Shown: positions 41,748 to 50,008, numbered from the stretch's first letter. The stretch is 64,000 nucleotides of DNA from JASHPR01 sp963795055 (GCA_963795055.1 CAWCGJ010000014.1:1-64000), one strand, 5' to 3'. The notes: generated from the letters alone by a model not told the origin. Numbers and translations are program-made.

Positions 41748-41754
41748 TCCCGCG

Positions 41755-41789
41755 GACCTGGCCGGGGCCAGTGACTCCGGGTCCAGGTC
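41755..41789. terminator. Inverted repeat between convergent genes, candidate terminator
   Basis: GACCTGG (41755-41761) and CCAGGTC (41783-41789) pair perfectly across a 21-base GC-rich loop, 8 bases after the response regulator stop. The rest of 41748-41921 shows no gene. Confidence 0.4.
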
Positions 41790-41921
41790 GGCGTAGCGTA
41801 ATACCAGGACCCGGGCGATGTCGTACAAAGCGCCGGCGGCCGAGGGTGTGAGCCGGCCACCCTGGGTGGGCATGTAGGCCCAGCGTTGAGGTTCCCTCCG
41901 TGACACCCCGGGTCCGCCACG

Positions 41922-42737
41922 CTATAGCGGCAGCATGCTGGACCGCTTGGGTGCCAGGCTGTCCCCGGTGGAGACGCCGCGCAGCCGCCTGCCGACCCAG
42001 GGCACGGCATACTCCCTGGTCCAGCGCGCGTCAAGCCTGCGCGCCGCGAGCCAGGCGATGGCCTGCAGCCGGACCGCCTCCGGGCCCAGTCGTGGCGGCA
42101 GCGGCTCGCGCCAGTCGGCGTCGGTGGTCAAGCCCATGACCTCGCAGGTCCGCAGGGCCACCCGCCGGTGACCGTCCGGGCCCAGGTGCAGCCGGTCCGC
42201 GCTCCACTCACGCGGATCGCCGAGAACCCGCATCGACCAGAGGTCCACCAGGCGGCAATCGCGGCGGTCAGCGATCACGCGCAGGTGCATGTTGTAGACG
42301 GCCACCTTGCCGCGGATCAGCCGGATCAGCGGGAACGCGCGCGGGTCGAACCCGGTAAACACCAGTACCTCGCGGCTGGCCGCGCGCAGTTGCGCGACTG
42401 CCGCGTCGAACGTCTGCGCGAGCGCATCGGGATCCGCCCGGGGCCGGAGCAGATCGTTGCCGCCGGCCGCGATGCTGACCAGGTCGGGCGCCATGGCCAC
42501 GGCCCGGGGCACCTGCTCCGCGGCGACCTGTCCCAGCAGCCTGCCCCGCACCGCGAGGTTGGCGTAGCGCAGACCCGTGTAGTCAGCGGCGAGACGTTCG
42601 GCGAACCTGTCCGCCCAGCCGCGGTAGCCCGAGTCGGTGTGGGCGGCCTCGTCCGGGTACGGATCCCCGACGCCCTCGGTAAAGCTGTCCCCCAGCGCGA
42701 CAAAAGTTCCGATATCCGGCAGCGTGTCCCGCATCAA
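41922..42737 (-). CDS. SGNH/GDSL-family hydrolase
   Basis: The 271-residue protein carries block I FVALGDSFTEGVGDP (nucleophile serine), block III IAAGGNDLLRP, and block V SADRLHLGPDGHRRVA with the Asp-x-x-His pair. No signal peptide is visible, so it acts in the cytoplasm. The family includes esterases, lipases and carbohydrate deacetylases; substrate unknown. ATG 42737 has AGGTGGG a few bases upstream. It is convergent with the response regulator and 173 bases downstream of the MerR gene on the same strand. Confidence 0.9.
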   Translation of the reverse strand: MMRDTLPDIGTFVALGDSFTEGVGDPYPDEAAHTDSGYRGWADRFAERLAADYTGLRYANLAVRGRLLGQVAAEQVPRAVAMAPDLVSIAAGGNDLLRPRADPDALAQTFDAAVAQLRAASREVLVFTGFDPRAFPLIRLIRGKVAVYNMHLRVIADRRDCRLVDLWSMRVLGDPREWSADRLHLGPDGHRRVALRTCEVMGLTTDADWREPLPPRLGPEAVRLQAIAWLAARRLDARWTREYAVPWVGRRLRGVSTGDSLAPKRSSMLPL

Positions 42738-42910
42738 CCCACCTGTTCCGCTGTCTTTCCTGCCTCGTGGCGACCACTATCTTGCCTGCCGGTGCAGCAG
42801 CCCTTGTCTTGCTCGCCCGTGTGGCGGCCCTTCGTCTCTCCCGTCCCGCGGCAGCCTTACCGGTGAAGGCTAACCGGGGCGCGTTTGCCCCGGCTCTAGG
42901 CGCTGCCTGC

Positions 42911-43336
42911 TCAGGACGCTGCTTCGGGCTTCGGGCGTAAGGCCAGTTCGGGCTCTAGGCGCAGGGCCAGGCAGTCGTCCCCGTTGCCGTGCTCGCACAC
43001 CTGGACCAGCCGACGCAGCCGACATCGCAGCAGTACGAGTTCTCCGAGTTGCCGGTTAACCGCCTCGAGCCTGGCTTCGGCCGCCTGCACGATGTCGCCG
43101 GTGGAGCGAGCCTCGGCGGGTCCCAGCAGGTCACCGATCTCCCCGAGCGAGAAACCCAGCTGACGAGCCCGGCGGATGAAGGCCAGCCGCCACCGGTCTG
43201 CCTCGGAGTATTCGCGGAAGCCACCCGGGCCCCGGTGATCGGGCAGCGCCAGCAGGCCCCGGCGCTGATAGAAGCGCACGGTCTCGACGCCGACTCCCTC
43301 GGCGGCGGCAAACTTGCCGATCGTCAGTCCAGCCAT
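42911..43336 (-). CDS. MerR-family regulator with CueR-like metal-binding cysteines
   Basis: The 141-residue protein has the MerR winged HTH (LTIGKFAAAEGVGVETVRFYQRRGLL), wing (GGFREYSEADRWRLAFIRRARQLGFSL) and a dimerisation helix. The C-terminal loop reads VCEHGNGDDCL, cysteines separated by seven residues as in CueR (C112/C120). At the position that is cysteine in MerR/ZntR it has ARSTGDI, a serine as in CueR, the mark of monovalent-ion (Cu+, Ag+, Au+) sensors. No copper ATPase or chaperone is adjacent. It has a mer-type promoter directly in front and appears leaderless and autoregulated. Confidence 0.88.
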   Translation of the reverse strand: MAGLTIGKFAAAEGVGVETVRFYQRRGLLALPDHRGPGGFREYSEADRWRLAFIRRARQLGFSLGEIGDLLGPAEARSTGDIVQAAEARLEAVNRQLGELVLLRCRLRRLVQVCEHGNGDDCLALRLEPELALRPKPEAAS

Positions 43337-43342
43337 AACTAC

Positions 43343-43374
43343 AAGTTAGTGCCCGTACCCAGGTACGGAGTCAA
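43343..43374 (-). promoter_or_regulatory. MerR-type operator/promoter with 20-bp spacer
   Basis: On the minus strand TTGACT (43374-43369) and TAACTT (43348-43343) are 20 bases apart, the over-long spacing that MerR proteins correct by DNA distortion. Between them is CCGTACC-TG-GGTACGG, a perfect 7-base dyad closely matching the known mer operator core. The MerR ATG follows the -10 after six bases. Confidence 0.75.
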
Positions 43375-43542
43375 GCGCGAGGCCAAGTGATCGCCGGAGG
43401 CGCATCGAAAAGCAGGTGACTCAATAATTTTTTCGATAAATATTGCGAGCACTGCCTAGATACGGCAGTTTTGTCGGCACCCACCGATAGCGTGGTGGTT
43501 ACGACAAAGCATGACGGACCGCCCACGCTGGGAGGTGAGCCG

Positions 43543-43941
43543 ATGCCGGACCCGACGCCAGGAGCAGGCCAGGATCACGAGCAGGCCGCCTCGGCTAGCG
43601 GTACGCCGGGGTTCGCCGCCGCCGCCGTCGACGGCGCTGCGCGGCCTGAGAACCTGGATTGGCAGGTGTTGCTGGAGGCGCTGGCGGCGGGCGGGTTGCT
43701 GGAGGGGGACCCGGACGATCAGGACGCCGTGGCGGCCGCTGAGCGGGACGTGGTGGCGGACGGGTGGATGGGCGGGCCGTTGCCGGCGGGGCAGGCGGGG
43801 GCGCTGGCGGTGGAGCACATGGACCCGGGGCCGGCGCAGGCGGGGTGGCTGGCCTCGGCCGCGGGCGAGGCGGCGAGTCTGGATGAGTTTCAGCTGGCCG
43901 GGGTGGCGATCGCTGCCCGCCGGTTAGCGTCCTGGGCGTGA
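43543..43941 (+). pseudogene. Truncated 13E12/DUF222-type HNH endonuclease protein
   Basis: The 132-residue frame starts at ATG 43543 with GGAGGTGA five bases before it. NLDWQVLLEALAAGGLLEGDPDDQD and the helical region ending DEFQLAGVAIAARRLASWA match the N-terminal part of the actinobacterial 13E12-repeat family, whose members continue for about 300-400 more residues to a C-terminal HNH nuclease. Here translation stops right after RRLASWA and no HNH motif follows. It is therefore best read as a relic of a repeat-family gene. It might still express a short protein, because the start signals are intact. Confidence 0.6.
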
Positions 43942-44125
43942 CCGGAGCATGGCGATGGCCCATTCATGATCAGCCCTGCAAAAAGCCACCACGAGCCAAT
44001 CGGGTGTATCGGTAGCGCGTTTGGGCGCTCTTATCGGTAAGGGCATCGCAGCCTGATGCAATCTGACGCGGCCCGGCGCACGGCCCGGGGGGCGGCCGAC
44101 GGGCTCGGCTTGAAGGGGGCTAGTT

Positions 44126-44374
44126 ATGCGAACCGAGGTGATGTTCCTGGACTGCCCGGCGTACATGGACCGGCATGGCGCGGTGCGGTGCGGGCTCCCG
44201 GCTGAGGTGGAGCAGTGGTACGCGATCGGGTCGACCGACGGGCCGCTGGAGAGTGCGAAGATCCGATGCCCACGCGGCCATGTGTTCAACGGCCCGGTGG
44301 AGTCGCTCACCTGGCATAAGCACCACGGTACGGCCGCGGCGGGGGCGCGCGGGATACGCGAGGTCCGCGGCTGA
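44126..44374 (+). CDS. Small cysteine/histidine protein, possible zinc ribbon
   Basis: The 82-residue protein starts at ATG 44126 with AGGGGG seven bases upstream. Cysteines and histidines are spaced as in a small metal ribbon: FLDCPAYMDRHGAVRCGLP and IRCPRGHVFNGP, plus WHKHH near the end. No family could be named. The 184-base gap before it carries a small hairpin (AGCGC-N6-GCGCT at 44014-44029) flanked by two ATCGGTA words, near the HNH relic. A weak hairpin CCCGT-AAT-ACGGG at 44386-44398 follows the stop and may terminate it. Confidence 0.65.
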   Translation: MRTEVMFLDCPAYMDRHGAVRCGLPAEVEQWYAIGSTDGPLESAKIRCPRGHVFNGPVESLTWHKHHGTAAAGARGIREVRG

Positions 44375-44455
44375 GACCCGGGGCACCCGTAATACGGGCG
44401 CACGGTCATGATCTTCCTCGGCTGGCTCTAGCTGCCCGGTCCCAGTGCAGGCGAT

Positions 44456-44983
44456 TCAGTGCAGGTGGAGCAGGACCAGGTCCTTGAGGAGGATCATCAC
44501 CAGCCCCAGCGCCGCGGCCGCCGACGTAACGAACAGCAGCCGCCGGCCGCGCAACTGGGCGGCCCGGCCGGCCAACCAACCGTGGATGGTCATCGCCACG
44601 ACCGCCACGGCCAGCCCCACGTTGGCGGCCGTGAGGGGTGAGGCACCGACCAGCCGCGCCAGGACCAGTGCCAGCAGCGGCAGGAAGGACGCGCTGACCA
44701 TCGGCCAGGTAGCGGCCAGCGCTTCCCGGACATAGGCCCACGTCGGCAGGACACCCTTTTCCGTCTGCTCGCCGAGAAGTTCGGCGTACTCCTCGGCGAG
44801 CCAGTACACCAGCAGCGTGACCACTACCGAGACCACCAGCGCTGCGGTGGGCACCTTCCCCCCGGCGGCGGCCAGGATGGCCGCGGTGATGATGGCGCCA
44901 TATACGCCCGCTGCCCGGCGCTCCCCCGGGCTCCCCGCCGGCGTGCCGCGCCGGGTTCCGCGACCTTGCGCGATGCCAGCCAT
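44456..44983 (-). CDS. Integral membrane protein of unknown function
   Basis: The 175-residue protein has four hydrophobic segments (about 27-42, 47-62, 95-112 and 118-170 as two helices). A conserved-looking WLAEEYAELLGEQTEKGVLPTW between helices 2 and 3 carries several glutamates. ATG 44983 has AGGGG five bases before it. It lies alone between the cysteine-rich gene and the DHA2 exporter. The EEY..E pattern recalls VIT-type ion transporters but the size is too small for a firm call. Confidence 0.7.
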   Translation of the reverse strand: MAGIAQGRGTRRGTPAGSPGERRAAGVYGAIITAAILAAAGGKVPTAALVVSVVVTLLVYWLAEEYAELLGEQTEKGVLPTWAYVREALAATWPMVSASFLPLLALVLARLVGASPLTAANVGLAVAVVAMTIHGWLAGRAAQLRGRRLLFVTSAAAALGLVMILLKDLVLLHLH

Positions 44984-45069
44984 GTTCGCCCCTAGATGCC
45001 GCTGCGTCTCGGGCCCGCCCTCCGCGAGGCGCGGGGTTCCGGCCGGGCACTAGGTCATCGTAGAAGCCG

Positions 45070-46677
45070 CTACCGGTAGCCGGGGCCCTCCGGTCCGGAC
45101 CCCCGGTCATCGGCGCCCGCCAGGTCGGGCGAGCGGCTGGCGTCGGCGTCCGGCCCGGCCGCGGCCACCTCCTGCTGGAGCCCGGAGCGCAGGCCCACCA
45201 GCGCCACGACCGCCGCCACCGCCATGATCGCGGCCATGATATACAGCACGACCTGCGTGGACTGCGCGAAGTCGACCCGGAAGAAATGCGGAATCGACGC
45301 GACGGACCCGGACCCGCCGTGCGACTGGGCCAGGGTCGCCGCCTCGGCGCTCGCCCGGGCCCGGGGCAGGCCGAGGGCGATCAGCGACGTGGTGAGGTGA
45401 TTGCGCATCTGGGTGACCAGGACGGTGCCCAGGATGGCCAGGCCCATGCTGGCCGCGTAGTTGCGGACCGTCTGGGTGATGCCGGTGGCCTCGCCGTAGG
45501 TGAGCCGACTAGCCCGGTTGACGGCGTCCGTGCTGGCCGGTCCGAGCATGAATCCCATGCCGGCCCCGGCCAGGGTGACATACCACTGCTCCGCGTTGAA
45601 GTTGAGCCCGGTGACCTTGCTGGCCCACAGCCAGAACCCGACCGCGCCCAGCACGCAGCCGAAGAAGACCGGGCGCTTGGCCCCCACGCGGTCCAGCATC
45701 CGCCCGCCGATCTGCGCGGCGATGACGAAGCCGAGGAAGAAGAACAGCAAGATCACGCCGGCCTGGGAGGACGTCTTCGCCAGCGAAATCTGGGCGTACT
45801 CGCTGGCGAAGAAGAACACCGGGATGAACGCCAGGTTGGTGACGAACAGCACCATATTCTCGACCAGGAACGGCCGGATGCCGAAGATGCTCACCTTCAT
45901 CAGCGGCTCGGGGGTGCGCGTCTCGACGAAGTAGAACACGACCAGGAGCGCCAGTCCCGCGATGATGGACAGCCAGATGAGGGGGTTGTTCCAGCCCCAG
46001 ATGTTCGACTGCTGGAACCCGAACACGCTCAGCGCCACGCCCGCGGCGATCAGGACCAGGCCCCGGTAGTCCATCCGGGCCAGCTTGTGCTCCGTGACCG
46101 GCTTAGAGATGAGGATCAGCACCAGGGCGATCAGCGCGACCGGGATGTTCACCCAGAAGATGGCCCGCCAGGTCCACTGAGTGAGAAAACCGCCCAGCAC
46201 CGGGCCGATCGCGGTCAGGCCGCCGGCGATGCCGAAGAACAGCGCCAGGGCACGCCCGCGCTGGCGCAGCGGGAAGGTCTGCACCACGATGGCCAGCGCC
46301 GCCGGGAACATGATCGCCCCGCCGAGGCCCTGGACGGCCCGGAAGGTCACGATCCACGCTTCGGCGAAGCTTCCCTTCGGGGTCAGCCCGCACAGCGCCG
46401 AGGCGCAGGCGAACACGATGATGCCGAGCGTCACCATCTTCGTGTGGCCAACCGTGTCGGCCAGCCGACCGCCGAAGGCGAAGAACGCGCTGAGCGACAG
46501 CAGGTAGGCGTTGACCATCCACTGCACGCCGGTGCTGGACAGGCCGAGTTCCCGCTGAATGTTGGGCACGGCGATGGATACGATCGTCTGGTCGATGAAG
46601 ATCATCGCGACCGCGAAGATCATCGCTGCCAGAACCAGGCCTCTCGACCGACCGCCGGTGGCGCTGCTGACTGTCAT
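45070..46677 (-). CDS. DHA2-family multidrug MFS transporter (EmrB/QacA type)
   Basis: The 535-residue protein has 14 hydrophobic segments. Helix 1 carries MIFIDQTIVSIAVPNIQREL, loop 2-3 GGRLADTVGHTKM and helix 5 GPVLGGFLTQWTWRAIFWVNIP, the antiporter motif C. A polar aspartate-rich tail ends the protein. These are proton-driven exporters of drugs or amphiphilic compounds in the membrane. GGGGGAGG lies 2-3 bases before ATG 46677. No TetR repressor is adjacent, so regulation is not visible. Confidence 0.93.
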   Translation of the reverse strand: MTVSSATGGRSRGLVLAAMIFAVAMIFIDQTIVSIAVPNIQRELGLSSTGVQWMVNAYLLSLSAFFAFGGRLADTVGHTKMVTLGIIVFACASALCGLTPKGSFAEAWIVTFRAVQGLGGAIMFPAALAIVVQTFPLRQRGRALALFFGIAGGLTAIGPVLGGFLTQWTWRAIFWVNIPVALIALVLILISKPVTEHKLARMDYRGLVLIAAGVALSVFGFQQSNIWGWNNPLIWLSIIAGLALLVVFYFVETRTPEPLMKVSIFGIRPFLVENMVLFVTNLAFIPVFFFASEYAQISLAKTSSQAGVILLFFFLGFVIAAQIGGRMLDRVGAKRPVFFGCVLGAVGFWLWASKVTGLNFNAEQWYVTLAGAGMGFMLGPASTDAVNRASRLTYGEATGITQTVRNYAASMGLAILGTVLVTQMRNHLTTSLIALGLPRARASAEAATLAQSHGGSGSVASIPHFFRVDFAQSTQVVLYIMAAIMAVAAVVALVGLRSGLQQEVAAAGPDADASRSPDLAGADDRGSGPEGPGYR

Positions 46678-46776
46678 GGCCTCCCCCGTATCGCCTGGAG
46701 CCAGCGGCCCGCGGCCAGGTAAACGGTGACGCTTCGTTACCCTACGCCAGCACGCCCTCGGGCCGGGAGATCGGGA

Positions 46777-46947
46777 TTATCCGGTTGACTCCGGGCAAGA
46801 CCGGCCCCAGGGTGACCGTCCCGGTCCTCGCCCCTGCGGGTGGCCCGCGGGCGCCGCCTGGGAGGCCGACCCTAAGGCCGATGCCAGGCCGACCAGCAGA
46901 ACCACCGTGGGCGCCGCGATCACCCAGCGCCGTTGCCTGAGTCGCAT
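46777..46947 (-). CDS. Possible small secreted peptide (56 residues), perhaps frameshifted
   Basis: The frame from ATG 46947 has GGAGGG four bases before it and a typical signal peptide (RLRQRRWVIAAPTVVLLVG, then SALGSASQAAPA). After residue 37 the sequence turns arginine/glycine-rich as if out of frame. The neighbouring frame supplies a more protein-like ending (GTVTLGPVLPGVNRIIPISR) stopping at 46742. A one-base indel between 46800 and 46840 would join them. Function unknown. Confidence 0.4.
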   Translation of the reverse strand: MRLRQRRWVIAAPTVVLLVGLASALGSASQAAPAGHPQGRGPGRSPWGRSCPESTG

Positions 46948-47119
46948 GAGTCCCTCCGTTCCTACCGTATTCGGCCATAACGGTCCTCATTCTGATATGG
47001 CGGGCTTCGGGAGAAAAGAGCGACTGCGACGCCGTCCAAGCGGGACGAGCAGATCCCGATTTCCTGGGTAGGACTCCGCAGGACGGGAACCCGCTGTCGA
47101 CCTGTGCGCGGAGGAGACC

Positions 47120-47227
47120 ATGAAACTTCTCAAATGGGTAGTTATCTTCGGCATCGTTGGTGTATGCGTGGTTTTGCTGGTCAGCAAGGACGACATACGC
47201 CGCATGCGCGAGATGCGGCAGATGTGA
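47120..47227 (+). CDS. 35-residue single-helix membrane peptide
   Basis: A GGAGGAG site lies 3-4 bases before ATG 47120. The peptide has a helix (LLKWVVIFGIVGVCVVLLV) and a charged tail SKDDIRRMREMRQM. Short actinobacterial proteins of this build, with a C-terminal D-I-R-R-Y/M-R-x-M pattern, are common and uncharacterised (the DUF6893-type group is a possible match). It is too short for usual ORF cut-offs. Confidence 0.6.
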   Translation: MKLLKWVVIFGIVGVCVVLLVSKDDIRRMREMRQM

Positions 47228-47263
47228 AGGCTGGCCGCGCCGGGCGCCCGGAGCCGCCGTCTG

Positions 47264-47404
47264 CTACAGCCACACCACCGCGGACTGATCCTCGAGGTAC
47301 TCGCTGTATACCGCCTCCTGGCTCCGCCACTCCCCGCTGAGGGCCCGCCACTCCTCCCTGAGAGTAGAAAGGCGCCCCGCGGGAGAGAAGAAACGGCGGA
47401 CCAA
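47264..47404 (-). CDS. Possible 46-residue hydrophilic protein downstream of the phosphoesterase
   Basis: The frame from TTG 47404 follows the phosphoesterase stop after 13 bases on the same strand. It begins MVRRFFSPAGRLSTLREEW and ends with QEAVYSEYLEDQSAVVWL. The regular E/W/R/Y content and an amphipathic pattern are unlike random GC-rich frames here. No ribosome site is seen, so translational coupling or a different start is needed. Confidence 0.38.
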   Translation of the reverse strand: MVRRFFSPAGRLSTLREEWRALSGEWRSQEAVYSEYLEDQSAVVWL

Positions 47405-47417
47405 CGGGAGGTGGCCG

Positions 47418-48974
47418 CTAGGTGAGTCGGCGGGCAAGGCCGGGGAAGAGCGCGGCCGACCGGTCGTTCAGGTAGTCGATGGCTTCCTGGCTGGTCGCGG
47501 TCTTGGGGTCGATGCCGGCGATGTGCTCGTGGCGCAGGGCATCCAGGGCGATAGTGGCACCGAGCAGGTGCTGTCCCAGCCGCGCGAGCGGCTTGTCCGG
47601 CGGTACCGCCGGGCCAGCCTGCTGGGGCACCGGCCGCGGCGTCACCTCGGGCCAGTCCTCCGGCGGCCGGGGGGTGGGGCGGGTCAGCACGGGTGCGATG
47701 TCGGGCGCGGTGGCGTCGCGGTCGGTCAGCGGAAGGCCGAGGTCCCACCGGGCGCGCAGCGTCGCGATCAGCGAGGTGTTGCGGTAAGGGCGGGCGATGA
47801 CGGTCCGCGGGTCGATGTAGGCGGACACGGCCAGGGTCGGGATGCGGACCCCGGCCCGGTCGAACCCGAACCCCATCTCGCCCGGCCCTGACTGGTCAGG
47901 CGGGGCGACCCGCGGCGGCGGGACGTGGTCGTAGGTCCCGCCGTGCTCGTCGAACGCCACCAGGAACAGCGTGTTGGCGAAGTTGGAGCCGTTTGCGGTG
48001 TCCGACGCGCGGACCGCCGAGTAGATGCGGGCCAGCAGGTCCTCTCCGCTCAGGACCGGCGACGGCGGGTTGGATGAGTCGTCCATCAGCAACGAGGTCA
48101 CCGGCGGGTGGTAGTCGTTGTGGTCGCGGATCAGGCACGGCTCGATGAACGAGTAGGCGGGCAGGCGCCCATGCTCGGCGTCGTCGAAGAAGTCGTCCAG
48201 CCCGGAGAAGTGCGTGGCGAAGTGCTCCCACAGCCGGCAGGCGTGGATCAGCCCGGTGATCGATATGAGCATGGCCCGGTCCACGTACACCCGCCAGGGC
48301 AGCTGCGCGGCTTCGAGCCGCTCGAAGATGGTCGGGGCGTGGTTGTGCAGCGGGAACTTCTCGTACGGGGTGTTGATCACGAATCCCGACGAGCTGGCGG
48401 CGTGGTAGAAGGAGCGGTTGGCGAACGTCTGCGAGGGCACCTCGCAGTGCCAGTGGTCGAAGGTGGCAAACCCGCGGGCGATCGCCGAGATGACCGGCAC
48501 CTGCTCGGGGGCGTACCCGGTCATGATCTGCGCATACTCCTCGTAGGCCGGCGGGCGGCCCTTCTCCGCGGTGAACGCGCTGATGTAATCGGCCACGAAC
48601 CCGTCCATCGTCGGCACCGCGTCCGGGTCGGCGGGCGCGTTGTAGGGGGCGGTCATGTGCTCGCACAGCACGCCCCGGTTGCCGGGCGGATCGATGACCC
48701 CGAACAGCTGGGTGTTGACGTGCGGGTACTCCTCCCCGGGATCTGGATTCGGGGTATCCAGGTTCAGCGCCAGCCCGTAGGGCACGACGCCGCCGGCCGC
48801 GCCCGGCCCGGCCCAGTCCGGGACCGGGTTGCTCAGATCTTGGCCCGCCGCCCCCTCGAACGAGGCCACCTCGCCCGGCTGGTACAGCCGGCCCAGCAGG
48901 TTGTCGAACGAGCGATTCTCGAACATAACGGACACGACGTGATCGAACTTCGCCCCGTCCCCGGCTCCGGCCAC
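47418..48974 (-). CDS. Phospholipase C-like phosphoesterase (alkaline phosphatase superfamily)
   Basis: The 518-residue protein begins after a short acidic tail with VVSVMFENRSFDNLLG, the nucleophile/metal motif of PlcC-type phosphoesterases. It continues through FDHWHCEVPSQTFANRSFYH to LFLVAFDEHGGTYDHVPPP and IPTLAVSAYI. Known relatives cleave phosphatidylcholine or are acid phosphatases, and most carry a Tat signal. None is visible here, so the enzyme seems to stay in the cytoplasm or leave by another route. It is divergent from the HAD hydrolase (73 bases). Confidence 0.9.
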   Translation of the reverse strand: MAGAGDGAKFDHVVSVMFENRSFDNLLGRLYQPGEVASFEGAAGQDLSNPVPDWAGPGAAGGVVPYGLALNLDTPNPDPGEEYPHVNTQLFGVIDPPGNRGVLCEHMTAPYNAPADPDAVPTMDGFVADYISAFTAEKGRPPAYEEYAQIMTGYAPEQVPVISAIARGFATFDHWHCEVPSQTFANRSFYHAASSSGFVINTPYEKFPLHNHAPTIFERLEAAQLPWRVYVDRAMLISITGLIHACRLWEHFATHFSGLDDFFDDAEHGRLPAYSFIEPCLIRDHNDYHPPVTSLLMDDSSNPPSPVLSGEDLLARIYSAVRASDTANGSNFANTLFLVAFDEHGGTYDHVPPPRVAPPDQSGPGEMGFGFDRAGVRIPTLAVSAYIDPRTVIARPYRNTSLIATLRARWDLGLPLTDRDATAPDIAPVLTRPTPRPPEDWPEVTPRPVPQQAGPAVPPDKPLARLGQHLLGATIALDALRHEHIAGIDPKTATSQEAIDYLNDRSAALFPGLARRLT

Positions 48975-49035
48975 GGCCCCTCCTCGTCCGCATGACCCCG
49001 CTGGCTCCGGTCAGGGTACGCCCAGCGGGCTGCAT

Positions 49036-49041
49036 TAGGGT
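49036..49041 (+). promoter_or_regulatory. Leaderless-type -10 element of the HAD hydrolase
   Basis: TAGGGT is followed by exactly six bases and ATG 49048. No ribosome site is present before the gene, so the transcript probably begins at the ATG. Confidence 0.45.
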
Positions 49042-49047
49042 GCGGGC

Positions 49048-49767
49048 ATGGGCGACCCGGCCAGCTATACCGAGCCTCCGGCTCCTTCGTTCCTGTTCGA
49101 CCTGGACGGCACGCTCATCGACAGCGTGTACCAGCACGTGATCGCCTGGCGGGCGGCGCTGTCGCGGCTGGGCATTGACCTGTCGGTGTGGCGGATCCAC
49201 CGGCGGATCGGGATGAGCGGCGGGCTGTTCGTGTCCGCGCTGCTGCGGGAGACCGGGCGGACGCTGTCCGAGGAGGACATAGCCCTGCTGCAGCGGGTGC
49301 ACAGCGAGGAGTACCTGGCCCACGCGGACTCCGTCCGGCCGCTGCCCGGCGCGGCGGACCTGCTGGCGGCGCTCACCGAGACGGGCGCGCCGTGGGCGAT
49401 CGCGACCAGCGGGTACCGGGCCACCGCCTCCCACGCCCTGGGCCTGCTGGGCCTGCCCGCGGACGCCCCGATGATCACCCGCGACCTGGTCCGGCGGGCC
49501 AAGCCGGACCCGGACCTGTTCCTGGCCGCCGCCGCCCGGCTCGGGGTGGAGCCCCGGCACGCGTGGGTGGTCGGGGACAGCGTGTGGGACCTGCTGGCCG
49601 CCCGCCGGGCCGGCTCGCTCGGCATCGGCGTGCTGTCGGGCGGGTACGGCCGCGAGGAACTGGAACGGGCCGGCGCGTACCGGGTCTACGCCGACGCCGC
49701 GGACCTGCTCGCCCGCGCCGACGAGGTCGGCGTACGCGGCCTGGCGCCCGCCCCGCCGGCCCTGTAG
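49048..49767 (+). CDS. HAD-superfamily hydrolase (phosphatase/phosphomutase type)
   Basis: The 239-residue protein has motif I FLFDLDGTLIDS, motif II IATSGY, the lysine in RRAKPDPDLF and motif IV WVVGDSVWDLLAARRAG. An alpha-helical cap lies between motifs I and II, as in the Gph/PGMB group. It dephosphorylates a small metabolite, identity unknown. A perfect 8-base hairpin follows at 49777, so it is probably a single-gene unit, separate from the kdp operon. Confidence 0.92.
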   Translation: MGDPASYTEPPAPSFLFDLDGTLIDSVYQHVIAWRAALSRLGIDLSVWRIHRRIGMSGGLFVSALLRETGRTLSEEDIALLQRVHSEEYLAHADSVRPLPGAADLLAALTETGAPWAIATSGYRATASHALGLLGLPADAPMITRDLVRRAKPDPDLFLAAAARLGVEPRHAWVVGDSVWDLLAARRAGSLGIGVLSGGYGREELERAGAYRVYADAADLLARADEVGVRGLAPAPPAL

Positions 49768-49776
49768 CCGGGAGTC

Positions 49777-49800
49777 GGCCGGGCCGCTGGCCGCCCGGCC
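49777..49800. terminator. Strong hairpin between the HAD gene and the kdp operon
   Basis: GGCCGGGC and GCCCGGCC form a perfect 8-base GC stem with an 8-base loop, 9 bases after the HAD stop. It lacks a T tract. It would insulate the kdp operon. Confidence 0.6.
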
Positions 49801-49918
49801 CGCATGGATTCCGTTAGGGATTATCTCCGCGCCGCATGGGTCCCGCCTGGATGGGACGTTTTGCCTGTTACAGGCGATTAGCTGGAGCCGTTATCTCGCG
49901 GAAGCCTTGGAGGGCTCC

Positions 49919-50008
49919 ATGCTGGACCTGCTCTTTATCGGCCTGACGATCGTCGCCTTCGGCGTGCTGTGGCTGCTGGTCAAGGGGGTCGAGCGCTTTG
50001 AGCGTTGA
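49919..50008 (+). CDS. 29-residue membrane peptide preceding kdpF
   Basis: The frame from ATG 49919 has TGGAGGG before it and encodes a helix (LLFIGLTIVAFGVLWLLV) with a charged tail KGVERFER. It overlaps the kdpF start by 11 bases, so the two are translationally coupled. It is similar in size to KdpF but different in sequence, and it could be an additional small stabilising subunit. It is too short for usual ORF cut-offs. Confidence 0.65.
   Translation: MLDLLFIGLTIVAFGVLWLLVKGVERFER

Noticed and set aside
49801..49918. Possible c-di-AMP (ydaO-type) riboswitch before the kdp operon
   Set aside because: The conserved ydaO stem-loop blocks could not be found, and the leader is short.
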